Assembly: GCA_039029355.1 (NCBI GenBank) | Contig: JBCCGI010000001.1 | Coordinates: 62,001 to 126,000, forward strand | DNA length: 64,000 nucleotides | Direction: 5' to 3' | Origin: JBCCGI01 sp039029355 | Lineage (GTDB): Bacteria > Planctomycetota > UBA1135 > GCA-002686595 | Translations under genes and position numbers: made by a program | The notes under the pieces: generated by a model | The model's database searches: none | The model's input: the letters and a program-made list of their open reading frames with translations, nothing else | Told to the model about the DNA's origin: nothing | In this document: one piece after another, positions 18,390-27,695 of the stretch | Layout: each line of letters opens with the position of its first letter | Numbering within the stretch: position 1 is the first letter of the stretch

Positions 18390-19144
18390 CGTTCGTGCTC
18401 GAGCAGGTGGTCTCGGAGGCCCGCGAACGCGCTCTCGCACTCGCTGCGCCGAGCTCTCCAGAGGCGTCGAGCGCGGCCCGCCCCTCGCTCCGCGCCGCGA
18501 TCGCGGGCAAGGACCGGCTGAGCATCGTCGCCGAGTTCAAGCGGCGCAGCCCCAGCCGTGGAGCGCTCGCCGAGGGCGCGTCGGTCGCCGAGCGCGTCGG
18601 GACCTACGAGGCGGCCGGAGCGTCGGCCGTCAGCGTGCTGACCGAGCCGACGCGCTTCGGGGGCTCCTACGAGGACCTGCGCGAGGCGCGCGCATCGACG
18701 ACGCTTCCCCTCCTCATGAAGGACTTCATCGTCACGGCGCGACAGATCGAGCACGCAGCGACGCTCGGCGCGTCGGGCGTGTTGCTGATCGCGCGCTGCC
18801 TTGCCGCGCGCGAGCTGGGAGAGCTCGTCCAGGTCTGCGCCGCCGTCGGCTTGGACCCGCTGATCGAGTGCGCCGACGCCGAAGAGCTCGCGCGCGCACA
18901 GCGCTTCGAGGACGCGGTGCTCGGCGTGAACAACCGCGACCTGCGCACGCTCGAGGTCGACCCCGGCCGCAGCGCGCGCTTGCTCGCCGAGCTGCCGGCG
19001 GACCGCGTCGCGATCGCCGAGAGCGGCTTCCTGACCCCCGGCGACCTCGACCGGGTGCGTGGGCTCGCGGACGCGGCGCTCGTCGGCACGGCGCTGATGT
19101 CATCGCCGGACCCCGCGCGCTTCCTGCGGGAGGGCCTGGCGTGA
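18386..19144 (+). CDS. trpC: Indole-3-glycerol phosphate synthase
   Basis: Closes the indole ring from CdRP; (beta/alpha)8 barrel of 252 residues. Characteristic parts are IVAEFKRRSPSRG (catalytic Lys), TEPTRFGGSYEDL, LLMKDFIV, LIARCL, VNNRDLRTLEVD and IAESGF. The GTG start (18386) is set by the GTGA overlap with trpD; no ATG lies near. It is a stand-alone enzyme, not fused to TrpF as in enterics. Confidence 0.96.
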
Positions 19145-19764
19145 GGCCGCTGGTCAAGGTCTGCGGCCTCCGCCGCCCGGCGGATGCGGAGCTCGCACTA
19201 GAGCTCGGCGCGCGCTACCTGGGGTGCGTGCTCGCGTCCGACTCGCCGCGCTGTGCGACGCTCGCCGAGGCGGTACAGATCCGACGCCTGGCGGCTTCGG
19301 CAAAGAACGAGGCGGAGCTCGTGCTCGTGTTCCGCGACTCCACGCCGCGGCAAATCGTCGCAGCCGCGCAGCTGAGCGGCGCGCGGCGCGTGCAGCTCCA
19401 CGGCGCGCGTGAAGGCACGGCCGACGCGGTGCGCGAAGCGGGCCTCCTGGTGCACCCCGTGCAAGCGGTCGACCGCGGCGCAGACGCACTTCCGCAGCCC
19501 GCGACGCCGCCGACGCGCGAGGAGCCGGCCCTGCTCGACGTGGGCGCTGGCGGCACCGGAAGGCGCTTCCCATGGCGGCTGCTGGGCGGCGCCTCGCCGC
19601 CCGCCACCTTCATCGCGGGCGGCATCGACCCGGACAACGTGAATGAGCTCCTGTTTCACCGCCCGTTCGGCATCGACGTGAGCAGCGGCGTCGAACAGCT
19701 TCCGGGCCGGAAAGACCCGGCCCGGCTGCGCGGGCTTTTCGCTGCTGCGGGGTACCCGGCATGA
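19141..19764 (+). CDS. trpF: Phosphoribosylanthranilate isomerase
   Basis: Isomerises N-(5-phosphoribosyl)anthranilate to CdRP; 207 residues. KVCGLRRPADAELALELGARYLG is the typical start with catalytic Cys, VQLHG the central motif, and FIAGGIDPDNV with IDVSSGVE the C-terminal phosphate-binding part. The general acid Asp region reads LLDVGAGGTGR. The GTG start overlaps trpC (GTGA) and the stop overlaps trpB (ATGA). Confidence 0.94.
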   Translation: MRPLVKVCGLRRPADAELALELGARYLGCVLASDSPRCATLAEAVQIRRLAASAKNEAELVLVFRDSTPRQIVAAAQLSGARRVQLHGAREGTADAVREAGLLVHPVQAVDRGADALPQPATPPTREEPALLDVGAGGTGRRFPWRLLGGASPPATFIAGGIDPDNVNELLFHRPFGIDVSSGVEQLPGRKDPARLRGLFAAAGYPA

Positions 19765-20990
19765 CCATTACAGGCTGCGACATATCGACCCATGCGCGCG
19801 TCGGCGCCGTCGGCGACTACGGGGGACGCTTCGTATCGGAGCTCTTGATCCCCGCCCTCGAGGAACTAAGCGAGGCGGTGGAGCAAGTCGTGCCTAGCCC
19901 GGAGTTCCAGCGTGACTTCGAGCGCGAGCTGGCGCACTGGGCCGGAAGGCCGACGCCGCTCACGCGCGTCCCGCGCTTCTCGGAGGAAGCGCGCCTCGAC
20001 GTCGTGCTGAAGCGCGAGGACCTGCTGCACGGCGGCGCGCACAAGACGAACAACGTGATCGGCCAGGGACTGCTCGCGCGTTCGCTCGGCAAGCGGCGCC
20101 TGATCGCCGAGACCGGCGCGGGTCAGCACGGCGTCGCGACGGCGATGGTCGCCGCGCGGCTCGGGCTGTGCGCGACGGTCTACATGGGCGCGAAGGACGT
20201 CGAGCGCCAACGGCCGAACGTGCAGCGCATGGAGCTGCTGGGCGCGCAGGTAGTCGCGGTCGAGGCCGGCTCGCGCTCGCTGAAGGACGCGATCAACGAG
20301 GCGCTGCGCGACTGGGCGCGCACGTCGGAGGACAGCCACTACCTGTTGGGCACCGTGTGCGGGCCCGCGCCCTATCCCCAGCTCGTCGGCGACCTGCACG
20401 CGGTGATCGGGCGCGAGGCGGCGCGGCAGTGGGGCGAGCTCGGGCTGAGCTCGCCCGCGCCAGCAGCGGTCTTCGCCTGCGTAGGCGGTGGCAGCAACGC
20501 GATCGGTGCGTTCCGCGGCTTCGTCGACGACCCGGACGTGAGGCTCTTCGGCGCCGAGCCGGCGGGCAAGGGCCTCGACACCGCCGAGCACGGCGCGACG
20601 CTGATCCACGGAAGCCCCGGGATCCTGCACGGCGCGCGCACCTACGTGCTGCAGGAGTCCGACGGTCAGATCGGCGAGAGCCACAGCGCCGCGGCCGGGC
20701 TCGACTATCCCGGCGTCGGCCCCGAGCACGCTTTCCTGCGCGACTCGGGCCGCGCCAGCTACCACGGCGCTACCGACGACGAGGCGCTGAGCGCCTTCGA
20801 GCTGCTGTCGCGCGCCGAGGGCATCGTGCCGGCGTTCGAGTCGGCGCATGCGCTCGCGCTCGTGCTCCGCGCCGTCGACGAGGGCCTGGTGCCCGAGGGC
20901 GCGCCGGTGCTCATCAACCTGTCGGGCCGCGGCGACAAGGACCTGGGCACCTACTTCCAGCTCCGCGCCGCGGCGGGAGGTGCGCGATGA
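19761..20990 (+). CDS. trpB: Tryptophan synthase beta chain
   Basis: PLP enzyme joining indole and serine; 409 residues. The PLP lysine is Lys95 in GGAHKTNN; GAGQHGVATAM and the phosphate loop GGGSNAIG are intact, as is the C-terminal NLSGRGDKDL. It forms the alpha2-beta2 complex with the adjacent TrpA. Overlaps both neighbours by 4 bases (ATGA). Confidence 0.97.
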   Translation: MTITGCDISTHARVGAVGDYGGRFVSELLIPALEELSEAVEQVVPSPEFQRDFERELAHWAGRPTPLTRVPRFSEEARLDVVLKREDLLHGGAHKTNNVIGQGLLARSLGKRRLIAETGAGQHGVATAMVAARLGLCATVYMGAKDVERQRPNVQRMELLGAQVVAVEAGSRSLKDAINEALRDWARTSEDSHYLLGTVCGPAPYPQLVGDLHAVIGREAARQWGELGLSSPAPAAVFACVGGGSNAIGAFRGFVDDPDVRLFGAEPAGKGLDTAEHGATLIHGSPGILHGARTYVLQESDGQIGESHSAAAGLDYPGVGPEHAFLRDSGRASYHGATDDEALSAFELLSRAEGIVPAFESAHALALVLRAVDEGLVPEGAPVLINLSGRGDKDLGTYFQLRAAAGGAR

Positions 20991-21823
20991 GCCTCGCGAC
21001 CTTCGAACGAGCGCTCGCGTCGCGTGAGCGACACCTATCCGCCTTCCTGATGCTGGGCGACCCGACGCCCGACCTTTCGGTACGCCTGGCGGTGACGGCG
21101 GTGCGAGCTGGGGCGAGCATGCTTGAGCTCGGCATCCCCTACAGCGACCCCTGCGCCGACGGGCCGGCGATCGAGGCCGCCTGCCTGCGGGCGCGCGCCG
21201 CGGGTACGTCGACGCGCGAGGCCCTGGATCTTGTCGAGCGCATCCGCGGCGAGCTGCCCGACACCCCGATCCACCTGCTCGTGTACGCGAACCTGGTGCA
21301 CGCGCCGGGCTACGGCGCGTTCTGCGCGAGCGCGGCGGCGTCCGGCGCCTCGACGCTGCTGGTGCCCGACGTGCCGCTCGAAGAGAGCCCGCCCCTGCGC
21401 GACGCCTGCAACGCCGCCGCGCTCGGACACGCGCAGCTCGTCGGCCCGCGCACCACGCCGGCGCGCTTGGCCGCGCTCGACGACGCATCGACGTCGTACC
21501 TCTACCTCGCCGGCTACCAGGGCGTCACCGGGATCGAAGAGACCGGAGCCGACGCCTACCGCGCCCTCGCGCGGCGCACGGTCGAGCGGACCAGGCGTCC
21601 GGTCTGCCTCGGCTTCGGGCTGTCCAAGGCGGACGACGTCCGCGCCGCCTTCGAGGGCGGCGCGCGCATGGCCGTGGTGGGCAGCCACCTGGCCCGCGCC
21701 ATCGAACACGCGCTCGGCGGAGACGTCGAGCGCGCACTGCACGACGCGCTTTCGCCGCTGGCGGAGGCCACGACCGAACCCGTTACCACCCCCGACTCAC
21801 GCGGAGAGCTGCGATGCTCGTGA
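20987..21823 (+). CDS. trpA: Tryptophan synthase alpha chain
   Basis: Cleaves indole-3-glycerol phosphate to indole and glyceraldehyde 3-phosphate; 278 residues. Catalytic Glu47 (LELGIPYSDP) and Asp58 (CADGP) are in place. The C-terminal phosphate site reads GFGLSKADDVRAAFEGGARMAVVGS. The segment after it is slightly long (about 30 residues, Glu/Thr-rich). The last 10 bases overlap the DAHP synthase start. Confidence 0.95.
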   Translation: MSLATFERALASRERHLSAFLMLGDPTPDLSVRLAVTAVRAGASMLELGIPYSDPCADGPAIEAACLRARAAGTSTREALDLVERIRGELPDTPIHLLVYANLVHAPGYGAFCASAAASGASTLLVPDVPLEESPPLRDACNAAALGHAQLVGPRTTPARLAALDDASTSYLYLAGYQGVTGIEETGADAYRALARRTVERTRRPVCLGFGLSKADDVRAAFEGGARMAVVGSHLARAIEHALGGDVERALHDALSPLAEATTEPVTTPDSRGELRCS

Positions 21824-22863
21824 CCCTGAAGGCCGACTGCACCCCCGAACAATGCCAGGAAGTGGAGGAGGCAATCCGTCGCCTCGGCTTCGTACCGGTT
21901 CGAGTTCCCGGCCCGAGCCGTACCGCGGTGTGCGTGACCGGCAACCGCGGCCCCGTCTCACCCCGCACGCTGGCGCACCTGCCCGGCGTCGACCGCTGCA
22001 TCCGCGTGACCCAGCCGTACAAGCTGGTCGGTCGCGAGGTGCACCCCGACGACACCGTGATCGAGGTCGGCGGCGCACGCATCGGCGGCGCGAAGCCGGT
22101 TGTGCTGGCCGGGCCGTGCAGCGTTGAGAGCGAGGCCCAGACCCTCGCCGTCGCGCGCGCGGTGCGCGAGGCCGGCGCCGATCTCTTCCGTGCCGGCGCT
22201 TTCAAGCCGCGCACGAACCCCTATTCGTTCCAGGGGCTCGGACGCGAGGGGCTGCGCACGCTCAGCCGCGTGCGCGAGGAGACCGGGCTGGCGGTGGTCT
22301 CCGAAGTGCTCGACGTCGAGGCCGTCGCGGAGACCGCCGAGCACGTCGACGTGCTCCAGGTCGGCACCCGCAACATGCAGAACTTCTCGCTCCTGAAGCG
22401 GCTCGGCGAGGTCGACCGTCCGGTGCTGCTGAAGCGCGGCATGTCGGCGACGCTCGAGGAGTGGCTGATGGCCGCGGAGTACATCCTGGCCGCCGGCAAC
22501 CCGCGCGTGATCCTATGCGAGCGCGGCATCCGCACCTTCAGCCAGCACTCGCGCAACACGCTGGACCTGAACGTGGTACCGCTGGCGCGGAGGCTGTCGC
22601 ACCTGCCGGTACTGGTCGACCCGTCCCACGGCGTGGGCTCGCGCGAGCGCGTGCGGCCGCTGGCGCGGGCGGCGCTCGCCGCCGGGGCGCAGGGGCTGCT
22701 GCTCGAGACGCACACCGAGCCCGACCGCAGCTACACCGACGCCGATCAGACGATCGACGTCGAGACGCTGATGGGCGTGTTGCGCGACCGCGACGTGCTG
22801 GCGGCGCTCGAGCCGCTCGAAGCGCCCGGCAGCGAGCTCGAGCTCTGCGCTGCGACCGACTGA
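21814..22863 (+). CDS. aroF: 3-deoxy-7-phosphoheptulonate (DAHP) synthase, type I-beta with ferredoxin-like regulatory domain
   Basis: First step of the aromatic pathway (PEP plus erythrose 4-phosphate). The 349 residues comprise an N-terminal ferredoxin-like domain (about 1-70, starting MLVTLKADCTPEQCQEVEEA) and the barrel with LAGPCSVESEAQ, AGAFKPRTNPYSFQGLG, VLLKRGMSATLEEWL, ILCERGIRTF and DPSHGVGSRE. In relatives such as that of Thermotoga maritima the N-terminal domain mediates feedback inhibition by aromatic amino acids. It has its own ribosome-binding site GGAGAG (21802-21807). As the last gene of the trp transcription unit it would be co-attenuated with trp genes. Confidence 0.95.
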   Translation: MLVTLKADCTPEQCQEVEEAIRRLGFVPVRVPGPSRTAVCVTGNRGPVSPRTLAHLPGVDRCIRVTQPYKLVGREVHPDDTVIEVGGARIGGAKPVVLAGPCSVESEAQTLAVARAVREAGADLFRAGAFKPRTNPYSFQGLGREGLRTLSRVREETGLAVVSEVLDVEAVAETAEHVDVLQVGTRNMQNFSLLKRLGEVDRPVLLKRGMSATLEEWLMAAEYILAAGNPRVILCERGIRTFSQHSRNTLDLNVVPLARRLSHLPVLVDPSHGVGSRERVRPLARAALAAGAQGLLLETHTEPDRSYTDADQTIDVETLMGVLRDRDVLAALEPLEAPGSELELCAATD

Positions 22864-22870
22864 CGTGTAC

Positions 22871-22898
22871 GGGGCCCGCCGCGCGCGCGGCGGGCCCC
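22871..22898. terminator. GC hairpin between convergent aroF and Kelch genes
   Basis: Perfect 12-bp inverted repeat GGGGCCCGCCGC/GCGGCGGGCCCC with a GCGC loop, 7 bases after the aroF stop and 12 bases from the stop of the convergent gene. No U tract on either strand, so it is a bidirectional terminator-like hairpin rather than a canonical intrinsic terminator. Confidence 0.65.
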
Positions 22899-22909
22899 GG
22901 CGCGCCCGT

Positions 22910-24451
22910 CTACGGGATGTAGAGCTCCGCGGTGAAGTCGGGGACCGAGCCGCCGCTGCCGTTGTCGCCCGAGCCCGAGATCAACACCCGCTCGCCGTTG
23001 TCGAAGAGCGTCGCCACCGGCTGATAGCGCGGCAGGAGCGTCTGGCCGAGGGTCGCCCAGCTCAGCACGCTGAGGTCGGTGCTCTCGATCTCGTCGACCG
23101 GGGTGCCGGAGAGCTGGATCAGGTCGAAGGTCTCGATCCCGCCGAACACGAGCAGCTCCGAGCCGCTCTGCACGAGCGCCGGGAAGGCCCGCGCGTTGGA
23201 GAGCGAGGCGACCTGCGTCCAGGTGTTCTGCTGGTGGTTGTAGATCGAACACCCGTCGCGCGGGGAGAAGCTCTGCAGCACGAGGTCGCCGTCGACGCCG
23301 CCGACGATCAGCGCGTCACCGCTCGGCAGCGTCAGCTGCGCGTGCAGCCCGCGCGGGCCGCTGAACGAAGCGGTCGACAGCCACGCGTCGGCCCCCGCGT
23401 CGTACCGCCGTGCGTCGTTCGTGATGTTCGGCACGTCGATGAACAGGATCTGCGTGATCTCGATGCCGCCGGTGACGAGCACCGTCCCGTCCCCGAGGAG
23501 CGACGCCTGGTGCAGCGCGCGCGGCTGCGGAAGCGGGGCTGCGGGGGACCAGCTGTTGGTCACCGGATCGTAGATCTCGCACGCGTCGGTCACCGCGCTC
23601 AGCGCGCCGAGCGGGTCGGAGAAGTCGAAGTTCGACGTCCCGCCGCTGACCAGCACGCGCCCGTCGTTCAGCAGCGTGGCGCTGTGACCCACGCGCGCCA
23701 TCGACATGTTCGGCGTCGGCGTCGAGGTCTGCGTCACGGGGTCGAACACCTCCCCGGTGATGCGCGGGACGAAGCCCTCGTCCGCGCCCCCCAGCGTCAG
23801 CACGCGCCCGTCGGCAAGCAGTGTGGCGGTGTGGAACGAGCGCGTCTCCGACAGCGTCGCCGTCAGCTTCTCCAGCTCGGCCGACTGGTGGTCGTAGATG
23901 TAGTAGGAGTCGGTCGCGAAGAAGACGCCGCCCGGGCCGTCCTCGGTGCCGCCGGCGAACAGCACGTCCTGGCTCGCGAGCGTCGTCGCGGTGTGCAGGT
24001 CCAGATCCTCCGGCATCAGCGCGATCGTGTTGGCGGTCTGCTGCGGTAGCCCCAGCACGAAGGCGACGCGATTGGAGATCTCGTCGACGATGGTGCCGAC
24101 GCCCGGGATCGTCACCATCTGCGTGTAGAACGGCAGCCCCTGCAGCGAGACCTGCGCCGGCAGCGGGAAGGTCAGCGACGCCTGTCCCGCCCCGTCGAGC
24201 GCGCCCAGCTGCCACTGCGCGATCAGCTCGAAGCCGACCGACAGCGTGCGAAAGTCGTTGGGGTCGAACAGCACGAGCGGCGTCGGGCCTTCGCTGGTCG
24301 AGAAGGCGAGTCCCCACAGCTCGCCCGGATCGCCCTGCATGTCGTAGGTCACCGTGTTCCCCAGCGCGCCTCCTGAGCGGGCGACCTCCGCCTCGTAGGC
24401 GAACGCGGGGAGCGAGAGCAGGACGAGGGACGCGCAGGCGGGGGCGTTCAT
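22910..24451 (-). CDS. Secreted Kelch / galactose-oxidase-like beta-propeller protein
   Basis: A 513-residue exported protein with signal peptide (cleavage near LPAFAYE). From about residue 165 it consists of Kelch-type repeats with recurring blocks such as HTATLLADGRVLTLGG, HSATLLNDGRVLVSGG and HQASLLGDGTVLVTGG, about six in all, forming a predicted propeller. The 100 residues before the propeller resemble, loosely, the C-terminal domain shared by other secreted proteins here (LWGLAFSTSEG, then LGALDGAGQASLTFPLP). No copper-radical ligands can be assigned, so an oxidase activity is not claimed. Convergent with aroF; upstream are tandem 20-bp-spaced repeats. Confidence 0.85.
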   Translation of the reverse strand: MNAPACASLVLLSLPAFAYEAEVARSGGALGNTVTYDMQGDPGELWGLAFSTSEGPTPLVLFDPNDFRTLSVGFELIAQWQLGALDGAGQASLTFPLPAQVSLQGLPFYTQMVTIPGVGTIVDEISNRVAFVLGLPQQTANTIALMPEDLDLHTATTLASQDVLFAGGTEDGPGGVFFATDSYYIYDHQSAELEKLTATLSETRSFHTATLLADGRVLTLGGADEGFVPRITGEVFDPVTQTSTPTPNMSMARVGHSATLLNDGRVLVSGGTSNFDFSDPLGALSAVTDACEIYDPVTNSWSPAAPLPQPRALHQASLLGDGTVLVTGGIEITQILFIDVPNITNDARRYDAGADAWLSTASFSGPRGLHAQLTLPSGDALIVGGVDGDLVLQSFSPRDGCSIYNHQQNTWTQVASLSNARAFPALVQSGSELLVFGGIETFDLIQLSGTPVDEIESTDLSVLSWATLGQTLLPRYQPVATLFDNGERVLISGSGDNGSGGSVPDFTAELYIP

Positions 24452-24480
24452 GGGGTCTCCCGGGAAGAGGCGGGTACGGC

Positions 24481-24510
24481 GGCCGAAGCGACCTTCCGGT
24501 GGCCGAAGCG
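24481..24510 (-). repeat. Direct repeat pair upstream of the Kelch gene
   Basis: The 10-mer GGCCGAAGCG occurs at 24481-24490 and 24501-24510, exactly 20 bp apart, 30-60 bp before the Kelch gene start. The spacing of two helical turns is compatible with an activator or repressor site, but each unit can also form a small hairpin. Confidence 0.35.
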
Positions 24511-24633
24511 GCCCTCAGAAGATACCCGCCCCACGTGCCCGCAGGGGCTCCGGCCCCGCGCGTCCGGAGAGGATCCGCGTCGGCGACCCCCTCCGCCCTG
24601 CCGCGCGCGGAGCCGGACCGAGAACGGGCCGCG

Positions 24634-27282
24634 TCAGTCCTTGGAGTCGATATCCAGGAAGGTCATCGGCAGCCGCAGGCGCGCCTTGACCGGCTTGCCG
24701 CCGCGCATCGGCGGGAGGAACCTCCACCGCTTGAGCGCGTCGATGGCGGGGCGCTCGAAGGCGGTGTCGCTCGACTCCTGGACGCTGAGCTGTTCGATGC
24801 GGCCCTTCTCGTTGATGACGGCCACGAGCAGGACGGTTCCGGGACCCTTCTTGCGCAGCTCGGCGGTGAGCTTCGGCACCGGCTGGAAGAGGGCGCGCGG
24901 CTCGCTGTCGAGGTCGTCCAGCGAGTAGACCTCGCCTTCGACCGCCTCTTGCTGCTCCTCGGGCGGGGCGGGCGGGAGCAGGGCGTCCCTCTGGGCGACG
25001 AGCAAGTCGTCGATGTAGCGGCGTACGGGCTCGCCCTCCTCCAGGTCGAGGCAGCGCTGCAGCGTCGTCCTGGCGTCGTCGTAGCGCTGCACCGACGTCA
25101 GCGCCGTGGCCTTGCGCAAGAGCGCGTCGGCCTCGAACCCCCTGAGCTGCACCGCGCGCTCGTAGAGGCTGATCGCCCTCGCGACGTCGCCTGCGCGTAG
25201 CTCCGAGTCGCCGAGCTGCAGCAACGCGTCGCCGTCCTGCAGGTCGAGCAGCGGGAGCTGGCGCAGGATCGGCACGGCGTTGGCGCCTCGGTTCACCTCG
25301 ACGTCCGCGGGCAGCTTCCTCGCCTCAGGCAGCAGGAAGTCATCCCCGTACGAACCCACCGTCGCGATCTGCACGTTCGTGGCCCCGGCGAGCTTGATCG
25401 CGTCGATCACGCGGACCAGCGCCGCGGAGCTCGTGTCGCGGTCCGCCTGGACCGCGACCGGCGACGCAGGCGACTCGGCCAGGAGCCGTTCGACGGCCAA
25501 TCGAACGCCGTCGATGCCGATCTCGCACCCGGAGTACACGACGCGGCCGTCGGAGGTCAGCACGAACAGGACCGAGGCACTGGCTCCGCTGGCACGGTCC
25601 GCCGCCGCGACCAACTCCTTGGCACGGGCGAACGCCGACGACGCGTCGTCGACCCGCCCGAGCGCGACGCACGCGTCCGCCTTGAGCTTCCACAGCGCCG
25701 CGTCGTCCGGCTGTCCTTCGAGCAACTTCGAGCTCAGCGTCACCACATCCGCCTGGCGGCCCTGCAACGCCAGCGCGCTGAGCAATCCCTGCCCCCAGTC
25801 GGAGCTGGCCGGGTCCAGCTGCAGCGCCATCCAGAAGGCGGATTCCGCGCCGGCGTACTCGCCGGTCTTCACCCGCGCCGCACCCAGCATGCCGTAGGTG
25901 GCCGCGTCGCCGCCGCCGAGCGCGATCGCGCGGGTCAGGGCCTCGGCCGCCGCCGCGTAGTCGTCGCCGCGAAAGCGCACGAGGCCGAGCTGCCGCCACG
26001 CGCGGAGGAAGCTCGGGTGCTTCTCCGCCGCGATCGAGTAGTCGCGCTCCGCCTGTTCCATCCCGCCGAGCTGGAGGGCGAGGCTCGCCGCGGTGAAGTC
26101 GAAGAGCGCGCTGGCGTTCGGCCCGCGCGGCGCCGTCAGGCGGGTGAGCGCCGCCTGCAGATCACCCGCGTCGATCAGGGCGAGAACCGCGGCCATCGCA
26201 TCGCGCTCGTCGTCGCTGACGGCGGGCTCGCTGCCTTGCTGGGCGGCGAGCTCTACCGGGTCCGCCGGCGGCTCGTAGGCCGCGGTAGGCACGGCTGCAC
26301 CGGCACGGGCGGGAACCAGCGGAAGCAGAGCGAGGAGCCCGCCGGCGAAGAGCGCGCGCCAGGCGACGCCGGTCGGTCGATGCGGGCGTTCGAGCATGAT
26401 CATGGTGATTCTCTCGTGGAGAGAGCCGCCGGCGAGCGCGCCGGTGGCCAGGTTGGGAAGTCGTTCGGAGCCCTCCTGCAGGAACTCCACGGATCGGATG
26501 AGCGCGTTCGCATAGACGCGGCCGTCGCCGCCGGCGCGCAGGACGCGCGCGTCGACGCAGGCCTCCTCGGACGCCCGCAGCCGCGCGCGCATCCAAGCCA
26601 CCCCGGGCAGCCACCAGTACGCGACCTGCGCGAGCGCCTCGAGCAAGCGCACCCAATGGTCGCGGCGCGAGAAGTGTGCGAGCTCGTGCATCAGCACCAG
26701 CCGCAGCTCGGCGGGCGAGAGTCGCTCGACCAATCCCTCAGGGAGGACGATGGTCGCCGGCCGCGACGGCACGACCGCCGGCGAGATGCGCGCGTCGACC
26801 ACGCGCAACCGGGGCGGTTCGGCGAGGCCCAGGTCGGATGCGGCCGAACGGGCAGCACCCGCGAGCTTGGCCGAGGGCGCGCGAGCCCCGCGCACCAACC
26901 GCGCACAGCGGAGCGCCGAGCGCGCGAACAGCGCAGCGAACACCACGGCGCCGGCGAGCCAGAGCCACAGCAGCACGGTGGTCGGCGCGATCGACACCGA
27001 CGCGTCGACGGCTTCGGCGCTGGCGGGATCGAGGTCGAGCAGCTGCGCGCCCACAAGCCCGACGTCCAGCAGCCCCGCTTCGGGCGCCGGCAGAGGCACC
27101 GGCGACTCCGCGAGCGCCGGTGCCAGCACCGGAATCCGAAGGAAGGGGGGGACGAGCAGCTTGACGAAGACCAGCACCCACGCGAGGTGCACCAGCTCGC
27201 GGCGCCCCACCCGCCCGAGGCCGAGCGCCAGCAGCACCAGCCCGAGCAGCAGCCCGAAGTGCAGCGCGACGTAGGCCGTCAC
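24634..27282 (-). CDS. BlaR1-type M56 membrane metallopeptidase with TPR region and TonB-like C terminus
   Basis: An 882-residue membrane sensor. Hydrophobic segments lie near residues 3-25, 35-52, 100-125 and about 305-325. The zinc peptidase motif HELAH (His199 to His203) and downstream EEACVD match M56/BlaR1 peptidases, which cleave a partner repressor on signal. After the last membrane helix come TPR-like repeats (about 370-500 and 690-760), an intervening ExbD/TolR-like stretch with SDGRVVYSGCEIGIDGVRLA and ASPVAVQADRDTSSAALVRV (about 560-630), and a C-terminal TonB-type domain ending RWRFLPPMRGGKPVKARLRL. There is no penicillin-binding domain, so the ligand is not a beta-lactam by homology. 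ATG overlaps the BlaI stop. Confidence 0.9.
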   Translation of the reverse strand: MTAYVALHFGLLLGLVLLALGLGRVGRRELVHLAWVLVFVKLLVPPFLRIPVLAPALAESPVPLPAPEAGLLDVGLVGAQLLDLDPASAEAVDASVSIAPTTVLLWLWLAGAVVFAALFARSALRCARLVRGARAPSAKLAGAARSAASDLGLAEPPRLRVVDARISPAVVPSRPATIVLPEGLVERLSPAELRLVLMHELAHFSRRDHWVRLLEALAQVAYWWLPGVAWMRARLRASEEACVDARVLRAGGDGRVYANALIRSVEFLQEGSERLPNLATGALAGGSLHERITMIMLERPHRPTGVAWRALFAGGLLALLPLVPARAGAAVPTAAYEPPADPVELAAQQGSEPAVSDDERDAMAAVLALIDAGDLQAALTRLTAPRGPNASALFDFTAASLALQLGGMEQAERDYSIAAEKHPSFLRAWRQLGLVRFRGDDYAAAAEALTRAIALGGGDAATYGMLGAARVKTGEYAGAESAFWMALQLDPASSDWGQGLLSALALQGRQADVVTLSSKLLEGQPDDAALWKLKADACVALGRVDDASSAFARAKELVAAADRASGASASVLFVLTSDGRVVYSGCEIGIDGVRLAVERLLAESPASPVAVQADRDTSSAALVRVIDAIKLAGATNVQIATVGSYGDDFLLPEARKLPADVEVNRGANAVPILRQLPLLDLQDGDALLQLGDSELRAGDVARAISLYERAVQLRGFEADALLRKATALTSVQRYDDARTTLQRCLDLEEGEPVRRYIDDLLVAQRDALLPPAPPEEQQEAVEGEVYSLDDLDSEPRALFQPVPKLTAELRKKGPGTVLLVAVINEKGRIEQLSVQESSDTAFERPAIDALKRWRFLPPMRGGKPVKARLRLPMTFLDIDSKD

Positions 27283-27683
27283 TGTCCGCGCCCCTTGCGC
27301 TTGCGACGCTCGAGGTTCTCGACCAGCTCCTTCAACGCGTCGACGTCGGAGCCGCTGTACTCGTGCTCGTGGAGCAGCGAGGTCAGGAGCGTGCTCATCG
27401 ACCCCGCACAGAGCGCGTCCGCCACGTCGCGCAGCCGCTTGCCGATCAGACCGTCGCGGTCGACCTTGGTGCGGAAGCGGTGCGGCACGCGCGAGCGCTG
27501 GCGAGCGACGTAGCCCTTGGCCTCGAGGCGCTCCAGCAGCTTCTGCACCGTGGCGTAGTGCGCGGCGGTCCCGCCGGGATAGAGGCGGTCGGTCAGCGTG
27601 CGGATGGTCGCGGGCTCTTCGTCCCAGAGGATCTCCAGGATGGCGAGCTCGGTCTCGGTGACGTCTAGCTTGGGTCGGGGCAT
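27279..27683 (-). CDS. BlaI/MecI/CopY-family transcriptional repressor
   Basis: A 134-residue winged-helix repressor: LDVTETELAILEILWDEEPATIRTL then TVQKLLERLEAKGYV are the family's DNA-binding helices, and the C-terminal half (about 85-125) forms the dimerisation helices. In this family the repressor is inactivated by the M56 partner encoded next door, here translationally coupled (ATGA). A good ribosome-binding site GAGGAAGG precedes the start. Direct repeats 13-46 bp upstream are the probable operator. Confidence 0.93.
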   Translation of the reverse strand: MPRPKLDVTETELAILEILWDEEPATIRTLTDRLYPGGTAAHYATVQKLLERLEAKGYVARQRSRVPHRFRTKVDRDGLIGKRLRDVADALCAGSMSTLLTSLLHEHEYSGSDVDALKELVENLERRKRKGRGQ

Positions 27684-27695
27684 GGGCCCTTCCTC

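Noticed and set aside
24634..27282. Beta-lactam resistance locus
   Set aside because: The M56 protein lacks a penicillin-binding sensor domain and no beta-lactamase or PBP gene is adjacent.
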